Positions 25,161 to 32,557 of a DNA stretch of 64,000 nt are shown in pieces. The first letter of the stretch is position 1; each line of letters starts with the position of its first letter. The notes beneath the pieces were generated by a model. That model was not told the origin of the DNA. It saw only the letters and a list, made by a program, of their open reading frames with translations, and searched no databases. Both the position numbers and the translations under genes were made by a program. Origin of the DNA: Herbidospora yilanensis (lineage in GTDB: Bacteria > Actinomycetota > Actinomycetes > Streptosporangiales > Streptosporangiaceae). The stretch covers positions 328,984-392,983 of the forward strand of contig NZ_BBXE01000013.1 in assembly GCF_001570565.1 (NCBI RefSeq). The letters are read 5' to 3'.

Positions 25161-26080
25161 GATCTGGGCGACGGGCCCCCGAAAGGACGGCGGCGCCAGG
25201 CCTTCGGGTATTTTCCCCGGATCTCCAGCGGGGGCACGAGGGCGGCGTCCAGGGTCCGCACGTCGATGCTGACCGGCCGGTAGGGCAGGGTGCGGAGCCG
25301 TTTGCCCATGACGGCGTGGGGGCGGTCGACGGTGTCGCGGCGGCCGCTGATGAAGGCCCACTCGTGGGCCGCCGAGCCGAAGTAGACGACCGTCGGGAAC
25401 GCCGCGATGAAGTTGTGCCACGAGCGGCGCAGGGTGGTCTGCCGCCACATGGTCGGGCAGCCGGCCTGGGTGGAGATGACGCCGCCCGGGGCCAGGGCCT
25501 GGGCGCAGAGGTTGAGGAACGTGGCGCTGTAGAGGCGGTCGTGCTGGGCCTGGCCGTCGTCGGTCTCGTCGGGGAGGTCGACGATGATGACGTCCCAGGT
25601 GCGGCCGGCCTCGACGGCGGCCTCGACGAAGGCGTAGCCGTCCTCGTAGTGGACGTGGATCGGACCCTCGTCGCCCTCGGCGGCGGCCAGTTCCCGCTCC
25701 GTGTAGCCGTAGGGCAGGCGGCTCGCGCACAACTTCACGGCCTGTTCGTCGATGTCGACGTGGTCGACGCGGGTCGCGCCGCAGGCGACGAGCATCTGGC
25801 AGGCGACGCCCTCGCTCGACCCGATGACGAGGCAGCGGTCCACCCGGTCGGCCAGAAGCACCGGCGGGATGGTCAGCGCCTCGTGGTAGACCTCCTGGGT
25901 CTGCTCGCTGCTCTGCCGCTCGCCGTTGGCGAAGAGCGTGATGCCGTGGGCGGTCTTGGCGAAGTCGAGGGTCTGGAACGGGGTGATCTCGCTGTGGATG
26001 ACCTCGTCGACGCGCCAGAGGCGTTCCATTCCGTCGGCGATGGGCTCGGCGACCCAGGTGGTGCCGTTGATGGTGATCAT
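25157..26080 (-). CDS. speE: Spermidine synthase-like aminopropyltransferase
   Basis: A 307-residue Rossmann-fold enzyme. GERQSSEQTQEVYHEALTIPP matches the Y-H-E segment of aminopropyltransferases, VLIGSSEGV-type sequence (LVIGSSEGVACQML) is the nucleotide loop, HVDIDEQAV carries the acidic residue, and EDGYAFVE and VIIVDLPDETDDG complete the site. It transfers aminopropyl from decarboxylated AdoMet to a diamine and releases methylthioadenosine. The usual DSTDP motif is replaced by DLPDETDD, so the amine acceptor may differ. It is ATGA-coupled to speH. Confidence 0.85.
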   Translation of the reverse strand: MITINGTTWVAEPIADGMERLWRVDEVIHSEITPFQTLDFAKTAHGITLFANGERQSSEQTQEVYHEALTIPPVLLADRVDRCLVIGSSEGVACQMLVACGATRVDHVDIDEQAVKLCASRLPYGYTERELAAAEGDEGPIHVHYEDGYAFVEAAVEAGRTWDVIIVDLPDETDDGQAQHDRLYSATFLNLCAQALAPGGVISTQAGCPTMWRQTTLRRSWHNFIAAFPTVVYFGSAAHEWAFISGRRDTVDRPHAVMGKRLRTLPYRPVSIDVRTLDAALVPPLEIRGKYPKAWRRRPFGGPSPRS

Positions 26081-26457
26081 GCGGATACCTCCGACGAGGG
26101 CGTGTCGCCCCGGCGGATCACCTGCACGGTGACCTGGCCGGGCTGGAGCTCGTGGGTGAGCAGGTCGACCGCGGTACGCGGGTCGGCCGCCCCACAGGTG
26201 AACACGTCGACGAACACGGCGGCGTGCTCCGGGTAGGTGTGCAGCGACGCGTGGGACTCGGCCAGGAGCGCCAGGATGGTGACCCCCTGGGGGACGAACC
26301 GGTGCGAGCTCATCTCCAGGATGGTCGCCCCCGACGCGGCCAGCGCCCGCTTGAGCGAGACCTCCAGGTGGGCGAGGTCGTCGAGGAGGCCGGCGTCGAC
26401 CCCCCGGAGCTCGGCGAGCACGTGACATCCGGCGAACTCGCCGATCGCGACGGTCAT
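26077..26457 (-). CDS. speH: S-adenosylmethionine decarboxylase proenzyme (SpeH type)
   Basis: A 126-residue small bacterial AdoMet decarboxylase. LAESHASLHTYPEH holds the self-cleavage site: Ser68 becomes the pyruvoyl group and the following His-Thr-Tyr-Pro-Glu is conserved. It supplies decarboxylated AdoMet for speE. Both ends overlap neighbours by 4 bases (ATGA), so the three polyamine enzymes are translationally coupled. Length and motif fit class 1b. Confidence 0.92.
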   Translation of the reverse strand: MTVAIGEFAGCHVLAELRGVDAGLLDDLAHLEVSLKRALAASGATILEMSSHRFVPQGVTILALLAESHASLHTYPEHAAVFVDVFTCGAADPRTAVDLLTHELQPGQVTVQVIRRGDTPSSEVSA

Positions 26458-27638
26458 CGCTCCTCCACGCAGAACGTCGGGAGGGCGGGCAGCCCGTTGA
26501 CGGCGGCGCACGAGTAGCTGGAGGTGTAGGCCCCGGCGTCGAGGATCTCCACCACGTCGCCGGGCGCCAGCGCGAGGGGGAGTTCGTACTGGACCCGCTG
26601 GTAGATCACGTCGTCGCCGTCGCTGGTCGGCCCGGCCAGCACGACGGGGCCGGTGGGCCCGGTCACGCCGGGGGTGCGCAGCCGGTAGGCGATGGCCTCG
26701 CGTTCGGTCTCGACCAGGCCGTTGTAGCGGCCGACGTCCAGGAACACCCAGCGCCGGTGGTCGGCGGCCCGCCCTTCCCTGACGGTCACCACCTCCGAGC
26801 GGATGATCCCGGCCGCCCCGACCATCGCCCGGCCTGGCTCCAGGAGGAGGCGCGGCCGGTTGCGGCTGCCGAAATGACGGTTCACCGAGGAGTTGACCGC
26901 CTCGCCGAACACCTCGATCAGCGGCCGGTTCCCGAACGCGGGGTTCGGGTTGTACGAGATCGGCAGCCCCCCGCCGAGATTGATCATCGGCAGCCTGACG
27001 CCCGCCGGCTCCAGTTGCAGCGCGATCTTCGCCGCCGCCGCGATGCCGACGTCCCACGCGTCGGGGTTGCACTGCTGCGACCCGACGTGCCAGGTGAGGC
27101 CGAGCGGCCGGAGCCCGTTCGCCGCCGCGTCGGCGAGCAGTTGCGCGGCGGCGTCGGGGTCGCAGCCGAACTTGCCGCCGAACGGCATCACCGCGTCGGG
27201 CGGGTCGACCGCGATGCGGCAGAAGACGTTCGACCGGGGCGCCCATCTCGCGATGTGGGCCAGGTCGCGAGGGTTGTCGAAGGCGAAGGTGCGCACACCG
27301 AGCCGGTAGGCGGCGGCGATGTCGGCGGCCTTCTTCACCGGATTGCTGTAGCTGAGGAAACGGCCGGGCACGCCGCGGGACAGGCATCGCTCGACCTCGC
27401 CGATGCTGGCGACGTCGAACCCCGAACCGAGGTCGAACAGGGTGGAGATCACTTCGGGCGCGGCGTTGGCCTTGACCGCGTAGAGGATGCCGGCGCCGGG
27501 GAACGCGGTGGACAACGCGCGGTAGGCCGCGGAGACCGTTGGCAGGTCGACGAGCAGAGAAGGACTGGGCAGGTGATGGGTTCTGGCGTACGCGCGTGCG
27601 CGGAGAATGGCCGGCTCCGACTGGGGTGACGCGCTCAT
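26454..27638 (-). CDS. Fold-III PLP-dependent amino-acid decarboxylase (ornithine/lysine decarboxylase-like)
   Basis: A 394-residue alanine-racemase-fold decarboxylase. Lys56 in YAVKANAAPEV is the PLP Schiff-base residue; HVGSQQ (184-188), LGGGLPI and LEPGRAMVG bind phosphate and PLP. It should make the diamine used by the speE product downstream. The second-subunit motif reads GPTSDGDD (336-343): Ser339 stands where ornithine decarboxylases have the catalytic Cys (GPTCD). Either the specificity differs or Ser suffices. First gene of the operon; a TTGACT promoter element lies ~95 bases upstream. Confidence 0.85.
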   Translation of the reverse strand: MSASPQSEPAILRARAYARTHHLPSPSLLVDLPTVSAAYRALSTAFPGAGILYAVKANAAPEVISTLFDLGSGFDVASIGEVERCLSRGVPGRFLSYSNPVKKAADIAAAYRLGVRTFAFDNPRDLAHIARWAPRSNVFCRIAVDPPDAVMPFGGKFGCDPDAAAQLLADAAANGLRPLGLTWHVGSQQCNPDAWDVGIAAAAKIALQLEPAGVRLPMINLGGGLPISYNPNPAFGNRPLIEVFGEAVNSSVNRHFGSRNRPRLLLEPGRAMVGAAGIIRSEVVTVREGRAADHRRWVFLDVGRYNGLVETEREAIAYRLRTPGVTGPTGPVVLAGPTSDGDDVIYQRVQYELPLALAPGDVVEILDAGAYTSSYSCAAVNGLPALPTFCVEER

Positions 27639-27730
27639 TGGACCGACTCTGGGCGGAAGTACGGGTGCAGGGGTTCCATCGGGACTTTCTCCGATTCCGA
27701 ACTACTACCAATTCAGGCAGGCCCGAGAGT

Positions 27731-27770
27731 AGTCAAGTACCTTGACACGTTTAGTTGATATCTCTACAAA
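27731..27770. promoter_or_regulatory. Divergent promoter pair around a GTCAAG-N3-CTTGAC palindrome
   Basis: Plus strand: TTGACA (27742-27747), exactly 17 bases, TACAAA (27765-27770), one of the best sigma-70-like matches in the window, with no plus-strand gene for 2.7 kb. Minus strand: TTGACT (complement of 27731-27736), with a weaker ATTGGT 18 bases on, pointing to the decarboxylase. The two -35 elements form an inverted repeat at 27732-27746. The rest of the 259-base gap holds only a short TTTCG/CGAAA hairpin near 27787-27803. Confidence 0.55.
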
Positions 27771-27897
27771 GCATCGTCGTTACCGTTTCGTTATCGGCGA
27801 AAGCCGGCCGGGCCAGGTGACGAAACCCCTGCTCAGAGCGCCAGACACGACACCGACCGGCTGACACCGGAACGACTTCTCTATACAGATCGCGGTT

Positions 27898-28737
27898 TTA
27901 TCCCCGCGCCGCCGAAGCGCCCACCGACTCGGCGAGTTGGCGTAGCGCCCATTCGGAGTGGCTGCCCGGCTCCGCGGCCAGGGTGACGAACTTCTGGCCG
28001 GTGCCGCTGACCGACAGCACCTCCCACGAGAGGCTGAGGTCGCCCAGCCGGGGATGGCGCAGCTCCTTGATCTCGTTGCCGCGCGCCTGCACCTCGTGCA
28101 GGGCCCAGATGCGGCGGAACTCGGCGCTCTCGGCGGTGAGTTCGGCCACCAGGCCGCACAGGTAGGGGTCGTCGGGATCGGCGGCCACGGCGGTGCGGAG
28201 CTGGGCCGTCTTGGCGCGGGCGGCCTTCTCCCAGTCGGGATAGAAGTCGACCGCGACCGGGCTGAGGTAGATCATCCGCACGCAGTGGTCGATGTTGGTC
28301 ATGCCCTCGTACAGGGCCTCAAGGAGGGGGTTGTGGGCCAGCACCTCGAAGCGGCGGCCCAGCACCAGCGCGGGCGCGTGCCGCGACAGGTCGACCAGGC
28401 GCAGCAGACTCGGGCTGACCTGGTCCATGACGCCGGTCTCCGGCTGGGGCCTGGCCCACGGGTGGGCGAGCGAGTAGAGGTATTCGGTGGCGTCGGGATC
28501 CAGCCGCAGCACCCGGGCCAGGGCGCTGAGCACCTGGGCCGAGGGGTTGCGCTCGCGGCCCTGTTCCAGCCGGATGTAGTAGGAGTTGCTCACTCCGGCG
28601 AGCATCGCCACCTCCTCGCGCCGCAGCCCCGGTGTGCGGCGCGAGGGGGCGTGCAGGAAACCCGCCTGGGCTGGACTGGTGGACTCACGCCGGGCGCGCA
28701 GGAAGTCGCCGAGGAGATTGTGGCTACCATTGTCCAT
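27898..28737 (-). CDS. XRE-family regulator with MmyB-like ligand domain
   Basis: A 279-residue regulator. Residues ~8-75 form the HTH: LGDFLRARRES, RRTPGLRREEVAMLAGVSNSYYIRLEQGR. Residues ~105-265 match the MmyB-type PAS-like domain, with LNPxxxxFYPDWE-type sequence (LSPVAVDFYPDWEKAAR) and LRHPRLGDLSLSWEVL. Such proteins are common orphan regulators in actinobacteria, probably sensing a lipid or other small molecule. ATG 28737 has TATGGT 6 bases upstream, so an internal leaderless promoter exists although it follows the kinase gene by 20 bases. Confidence 0.9.
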   Translation of the reverse strand: MDNGSHNLLGDFLRARRESTSPAQAGFLHAPSRRTPGLRREEVAMLAGVSNSYYIRLEQGRERNPSAQVLSALARVLRLDPDATEYLYSLAHPWARPQPETGVMDQVSPSLLRLVDLSRHAPALVLGRRFEVLAHNPLLEALYEGMTNIDHCVRMIYLSPVAVDFYPDWEKAARAKTAQLRTAVAADPDDPYLCGLVAELTAESAEFRRIWALHEVQARGNEIKELRHPRLGDLSLSWEVLSVSGTGQKFVTLAAEPGSHSEWALRQLAESVGASAARG

Positions 28738-28743
28738 TTCATC

Positions 28744-28749
28744 ACCATA
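28744..28749 (-). promoter_or_regulatory. -10 box of the XRE gene
   Basis: TATGGT on the minus strand lies 6 bases from ATG 28737, inside the 20-base gap after the kinase stop. It implies independent transcription of the regulator from a leaderless start. Confidence 0.5.
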
Positions 28750-28757
28750 TGTACGAA

Positions 28758-29831
28758 TTAGTGGGCTATTGCAGAGCCGTCCGCGCAGGTCTCGGCGACC
28801 GTGCCGAACAGCGGGAGCCACATGACGAACCGGGCTCCGGCCACGGAGTCCTCCAAGGTCAGCTTGCCGCCGTGGCGGTGGGCGATGTCGCGGGTGATGG
28901 CCAGGCCGAGGCCGGTGCCGCCCGCGTCCAGGCGGCGGGCGTCGTCCAGGCGGATGAAGCGTTCGAAGACACGCTGACGGTCGGCGGGCGGGATGCCCGG
29001 ACCGTCGTCGGTGACGGCGACGGCCGCCTGGTCGCCGACCGTGGTGAGGCTGAGCCGGACCGAGGAGACGGCGTGCCGCCGGGCGTTGCCCAGCAGGTTG
29101 GTCAGCGCGCGGATGAGCTGGATGCGCGACCCGCAGATCCACATGTGGCCCTCGACGTAGAGCCTGACCGGGACGCCGTGGCCGCTCCGGTTCACCCGGG
29201 CGGTCTCCTCGACGAGGAGTCCGGCGAGGTCGACGAGCTCGTGCGGGACGGCGGTCTCCGCGGCGTCCACGCGCGACTGGGCGAGCAGGTCGGTGAGGAT
29301 GGTCTCCAGCCGGTCGACCGAGGCCAGGGCCGCGTGCAGGCTGCGCCGCGGATCGGTGTCCTCGGGGTGGTCGATGGCGTCTTCGAGCTCGGCGCGCAGG
29401 CCCGCGAGCGGGTTGCGCAGCTCGTGGGAGGCCAGGGTGGCGAACCCGCGCTGCCGGGCGACCGCCTCCTCCAGGCGGGCGAAGGTGAGGTTGGCGGCCC
29501 TGACCAGGTCGGCGAACTCGTCGCCCCCCGGCGGGACGGGCAACCCCCGGCCCAGGTCGTCAGCGGTGATCTTGTCGATGTCGCCGCGGATGGCATGGAT
29601 GGGCCGCAGCACCCGGCCGACGGCCCACCAGGTCCCGAACCCGGCGCCGGCGGCGAGCACCAGGCCGGAGCCGATCAGGAGCAGCCCGGAGGCCTCGGCG
29701 TCCAGAGTGGGGCGGAGGGGCATGACGATCGCGTCCAGCGTGATCAGGACGGCCAGGACGGTCAGGACCAGCAGCAGGGTCGCCGTGGTGCAACGCGTAC
29801 GGATGGATCGGGACGGATGGACGATGGTCAC
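28758..29831 (-). CDS. Orphan sensor histidine kinase
   Basis: A 357-residue membrane kinase. Two hydrophobic helices (~18-36 and ~48-70) have only a short outside loop between them; a HAMP segment (~72-125) follows. The phospho-acceptor is His136 in ASHELRNPLAG; the ATPase has LLGNARRHA (N box), DDGPGIP (G1) and GGTGLGLAI (G2). GTG 29831 has AGGAGGT upstream. No response regulator is adjacent; it is flanked in its operon by an HTH-less MmyB-like protein and an XRE regulator. Confidence 0.9.
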   Translation of the reverse strand: MTIVHPSRSIRTRCTTATLLLVLTVLAVLITLDAIVMPLRPTLDAEASGLLLIGSGLVLAAGAGFGTWWAVGRVLRPIHAIRGDIDKITADDLGRGLPVPPGGDEFADLVRAANLTFARLEEAVARQRGFATLASHELRNPLAGLRAELEDAIDHPEDTDPRRSLHAALASVDRLETILTDLLAQSRVDAAETAVPHELVDLAGLLVEETARVNRSGHGVPVRLYVEGHMWICGSRIQLIRALTNLLGNARRHAVSSVRLSLTTVGDQAAVAVTDDGPGIPPADRQRVFERFIRLDDARRLDAGGTGLGLAITRDIAHRHGGKLTLEDSVAGARFVMWLPLFGTVAETCADGSAIAH

Positions 29832-29852
29832 GTTTGACCTCCGGTCGTTCGT

Positions 29853-30380
29853 TCAACTGGCCGTCACGGCCAGGCTTCCGAGGAGACCGAGCGCGTGCTC
29901 GGAAGGGCTTCCGGGCTCGGCCTGAAGGGCGAGGACGTGGTGGCCGGGCAGGCGCACGACGTCGAGGACGTCACAGAACAGCGTGAGTTCGCCGACCACG
30001 GGGTGGCGCAGGCGCTTGACCCTGCGGGCGTCCGACGACAGGTCGTGCCCGGCCCAGATGCGCCGGAAGTCCCCGCTCCGCCCGAGTTCGCCGAGCAGGT
30101 CGTCGAGGCCCGGCGGCCGCCCCTCGGCCACGATGGCGTGCAGGACGTCGATCGCGGCGGCGGCGATGTGCGTCCACTCGGTGAAGAAGTCGGTCGCCGC
30201 CGGGTCGAGGAAGACCAGCCGGAACAGGTTGTCGGCATGGCGCAGCCCGCCCAGCAGCGCGGTGCCGAGATCGTTGGCCGCGCGCACGTTCATCAACGGG
30301 TCGCAGAGCAGGACGGCCACGCCCTGCCAGTCGTCCATGAGCCGCCGCAGACCCGGATCAGCCGGGAAACCGCTGTTCAT
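29853..30380 (-). CDS. HTH-less MmyB-like ligand-binding protein
   Basis: A 175-residue protein matching only the C-terminal half of XRE/MmyB regulators: NVRAAND, RLVFLDPAATDFFTEWTHIA, RIWAGHD, VKRLRHPVVGELTLFCDVL. No helix-turn-helix precedes it: ATG 30380 (MNSGFPADPGLRRLMDDW) leaves room for only ~20 residues before the domain. TACGTT lies 7 bases upstream, a leaderless start. It may act as a sensor without DNA binding, for example by pairing with the divergent or downstream XRE regulator. Alternatively it is a truncated regulator still under a working promoter. Confidence 0.75.
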   Translation of the reverse strand: MNSGFPADPGLRRLMDDWQGVAVLLCDPLMNVRAANDLGTALLGGLRHADNLFRLVFLDPAATDFFTEWTHIAAAAIDVLHAIVAEGRPPGLDDLLGELGRSGDFRRIWAGHDLSSDARRVKRLRHPVVGELTLFCDVLDVVRLPGHHVLALQAEPGSPSEHALGLLGSLAVTAS

Positions 30381-30387
30381 GCCACCG

Positions 30388-30393
30388 AACGTA
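30388..30393 (-). promoter_or_regulatory. -10 box of the HTH-less MmyB-like gene
   Basis: TACGTT on the minus strand is 7 bases before ATG 30380; no ribosome site is visible. It lies in the divergent region shared with the XRE gene at 30467. Confidence 0.5.
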
Positions 30394-30447
30394 GGCCCGA
30401 TCCGGAGAGCCAGGGTGGCCGTGCCACACCCAGTCAAACCAGACATA

Positions 30448-30464
30448 AGGCACATAAGGTGCCT
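30448..30464. promoter_or_regulatory. Probable operator at the XRE gene start
   Basis: AGGCACATAAGGTGCCT has perfect 6-bp arms around ATAAG. The -10-like TAAGGT (30455-30460), 6 bases before ATG 30467, lies inside it. CATAAGG is also repeated directly 9 bases apart (30444 and 30453). The XRE regulator itself is the likely binder. Confidence 0.6.
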
Positions 30465-30466
30465 GT

Positions 30467-31303
30467 ATGGAAACCGACAGAAAGCTCGGCGAGTTCCTCC
30501 GGGCCCGGCGCGAGATCACCCCTCCCGCCCGAGTCGACCTGCCGGACGCCGGATCCCGCCGCACCCCCGGCCTGCGGCGGGAGGAGGTCGCGATGCTGAT
30601 CGGAGTCAGCACCGACTACTACATCCGCCTCGAACAGGGACGCGAACGCAACCCCTCCGACCAGGTGATCGCCGCCCTGACGGAGGTCTTCACCCTGGGC
30701 GCCGACGCCGCCGCCCACATGTACGCCCTGGCCCGGGGCCCCTCACCGGCCGACCCGGCGCCCGGAAGCGCCCCCGACGAGGTCAGCCCGCACCTGATCC
30801 GGCTGATCGACGGCTGGCCCCGCACCCCCGCCTTCGTGATCAACCAGTACATGGAGGTGGTGGCCCTGAACCGCGCGGCCACCGCCTTCTACGAGCGGGC
30901 CCTCGGCCGGAAGCCGGAGATCGGCGGCAACTCGCTCCGCGCGATGTTCCTCGACCCCGCCATACGCGACTTCAACTGCGACTGGGAGTCGGCCGCACGG
31001 GCGAAGGTGGCCCATTTCCGCGCCAGCGTCGGCCGCAACCTCCACGACCCCCGGGTGTCGGAGCTGATCGACGAACTGAGCGACCAGAGCCCCGAGTTCC
31101 GCGACGCGTGGGCCCGCTACGACGTCCAGATCGAACACTGCGGCACCCGGCACTTCCGCCACCCGCTGGTCGGGGAACTGACGGTCAACTGCGAGGTGTT
31201 GTCGCTCACCGGCTCACCCGGGCAGCACCTGATCACCTTCCAGGCCGGCCACGACCGGCAGTCGGCCGAGGCGCTCGACGCGTTGTGCCGGGACGTGACC
31301 TGA
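30467..31303 (+). CDS. XRE-family regulator with MmyB-like ligand domain
   Basis: A 278-residue paralogue of the regulator at 27898-28737, with the same architecture: GEFLRARREIT and RRTPGLRREEVAMLIGVSTDYYIRLEQGR in the HTH (residues ~7-70), then an MmyB-like domain with AMFLDPAIRDFNCDWE and FRHPLVGELTVNCEVL. It is divergent from the HTH-less MmyB-like gene, so the two may share control. ATG 30467 has a TAAGGT box 6 bases upstream within a palindrome, suggesting autorepression of a leaderless message. Ligand unknown. Confidence 0.9.
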   Translation: METDRKLGEFLRARREITPPARVDLPDAGSRRTPGLRREEVAMLIGVSTDYYIRLEQGRERNPSDQVIAALTEVFTLGADAAAHMYALARGPSPADPAPGSAPDEVSPHLIRLIDGWPRTPAFVINQYMEVVALNRAATAFYERALGRKPEIGGNSLRAMFLDPAIRDFNCDWESAARAKVAHFRASVGRNLHDPRVSELIDELSDQSPEFRDAWARYDVQIEHCGTRHFRHPLVGELTVNCEVLSLTGSPGQHLITFQAGHDRQSAEALDALCRDVT

Positions 31304-31312
31304 GGAACGAGA

Positions 31313-31343
31313 AAACCCCCACGACCGTGGGGTCGCGGGGGTT
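31313..31343. terminator. Bidirectional terminator between XRE gene and tRNA-Arg
   Basis: AACCCCC (31314-31320) pairs with GGGGGTT (31337-31343). An inner stem ACGACC/GGTCGC-like lies in the loop. On the minus strand the hairpin is followed by a T-rich run (TTTTCTCGTT), making it a good rho-independent end for the tRNA; it can also end the plus-strand XRE message. Confidence 0.75.
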
Positions 31344-31362
31344 CGTGGAAACGGTGTTTCGG

Positions 31363-31434
31363 TGCCCCCTGCAAGATTCGAACTTGCGCTCCCGGCTCCG
31401 GAGGCCGGTGCTCTATCCCCTGAGCTAAGGGGGC
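31363..31434 (-). tRNA. tRNA-Arg (anticodon CCG)
   Basis: A 72-base cloverleaf on the minus strand: acceptor stem GCCCCCT/AGGGGGC, D arm AGCTCAGGGGATAGAGC, anticodon stem CCGGC/GCCGG around loop CTCCGGA (anticodon CCG, reading CGG), and T arm with TTCGAATC. CCA is not encoded; only CC follows the discriminator A. TAGGCT/TAACCT -10-like boxes lie 10-20 bases upstream. Confidence 0.95.
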
Positions 31435-31543
31435 TCAGGAACAAGCCTAGGTTACCAGCACTCCACACCCTCTTCGCACACCGTTATGCGACGCGCCCGG
31501 GCACACATCCCCCGAAAACCCCGCGCCGACCGCCCCTCACGGG

Positions 31544-31549
31544 TAGCCT
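31544..31549 (+). promoter_or_regulatory. -10 box of the receiver-domain gene
   Basis: TAGCCT is 7 bases before GTG 31557 with no ribosome site between, the leaderless geometry. Confidence 0.5.
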
Positions 31550-31556
31550 CGCGGCC

Positions 31557-31964
31557 GTGGGTGAGGTTTTGGGGCGCGTACTGGTCGTCGACGACGACGA
31601 GGTCATCCGGCAGCTCATCGCGGTCAATCTGACCTTGGAGGGCTTCGATGTCTATACAGCCTTCGACGGGCAGGACTGCCTCGACCGGGTCAGGGAGGTC
31701 GATCCCGACGTGATCACCCTCGACGTCATGATGCCGCGGCTCGACGGCTGGGAGACGGCCACCAAGCTGCGCACCGACCCGCGCACCACCCACGTCAAGG
31801 TCGTGCTGATCACCGCGCGGGCCCAGGAGGACGACAAGCGCAGGGGGCTCGGCATCGGGGTCGACTCCTACCTGACCAAGCCCTTCGATCCGGCCGAGCT
31901 GATCCAGGTCGTCAGAGACCTGGCCCTGGCGGCGAAGAGCGGCACCAGGTCACCCGAGATCTAG
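31557..31964 (+). CDS. Stand-alone response regulator receiver protein
   Basis: A 135-residue single receiver domain without an output domain. VLVVDDDEVIRQL carries the acidic pair, VITLDVMMPRLDGW the phospho-acceptor Asp, VLITARA the conserved Thr, and SYLTKPFDPAEL the Lys. It probably relays phosphate or binds a partner protein. No kinase is adjacent; the orphan kinase at 28758-29831 is the nearest candidate. GTG 31557 is preferred to the longer frame, which runs through the tRNA. Confidence 0.88.
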   Translation: MGEVLGRVLVVDDDEVIRQLIAVNLTLEGFDVYTAFDGQDCLDRVREVDPDVITLDVMMPRLDGWETATKLRTDPRTTHVKVVLITARAQEDDKRRGLGIGVDSYLTKPFDPAELIQVVRDLALAAKSGTRSPEI

Positions 31965-31967
31965 CCC

Positions 31968-31973
31968 TATCGT
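31968..31973 (+). promoter_or_regulatory. -10 box of the 188-residue unknown gene
   Basis: TATCGT is 7 bases before ATG 31981, right after the receiver-gene stop. It suggests a separate leaderless transcript. Confidence 0.5.
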
Positions 31974-31980
31974 CGGTGCC

Positions 31981-32547
31981 ATGACCTTCGAAGTGGCCCT
32001 CTGGTACGAACCCGAACCGATCTCCAAGGAGGAGGCCCGGGACCGCTACCGCAAGGCCGAGTTGTCCCCGGAGATCAGTGCGGCCCTGGCCGCCGCCCTG
32101 CCCGGCGCCACCGTCGACGGCGCTCTCGTGTCGGCCCCCGACGAGGCGGTCGACGAGGTGGGGAACGCCGCCTTCGCGTTCGCCCGCGAGCACGGGCTCG
32201 TCTGTTACGACGCCCGGCGCCACCTGATCCACAACCGGGAGCCCCTGGGCGCGTACCGGGAAGTGCAGTTGCACACCGGTGACGGCGTCGTCGTCCACGA
32301 TCCCGATCTGAACCTGGTCAACGACGTGCTGGAGACCCTGTCGGCCGAGAACCCGTTCATGGCGCTGGTCGTCTACGGCGCCCATTTCATCCAGGTCTCC
32401 CCCGGCTACGAGGTCGACTTCAAGGAGGACGGCGTCATCCGGTCGACGGTCACGCCCGACAAGGAGCAGGTCCGGCGGATGGTGCTGCTCTATCTGGTGG
32501 GCGACCGGTCGTTCCTCGACGCTCATGAGTGGACGGTCCGGGGGTAG
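31981..32547 (+). CDS. Hypothetical protein, 188 residues
   Basis: I do not recognise the family. The protein is acidic and soluble, without a signal peptide or membrane segment. It begins MTFEVALWYEPEPISKEEAR, has an AFAREHGLVCYDARR segment in the middle and a hydrophobic strand (FMALVVYGAHFIQVSPGYE) near residues 125-145. The Glu-rich opening and strand/helix alternation suggest a compact alpha/beta fold. It has good actinobacterial codon use and its own -10 box, so it is probably real. The start of the DinB frame lies 10 bases past its stop. Confidence 0.75.
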   Translation: MTFEVALWYEPEPISKEEARDRYRKAELSPEISAALAAALPGATVDGALVSAPDEAVDEVGNAAFAFAREHGLVCYDARRHLIHNREPLGAYREVQLHTGDGVVVHDPDLNLVNDVLETLSAENPFMALVVYGAHFIQVSPGYEVDFKEDGVIRSTVTPDKEQVRRMVLLYLVGDRSFLDAHEWTVRG

Positions 32548-32557
32548 TGCCCCGGGC

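Noticed and set aside
32525-32557. A longer DinB start at ATG 32525
   Set aside because: It lies inside the preceding gene, adds MSGRSGGSAPG without family similarity, and has no clear ribosome site.
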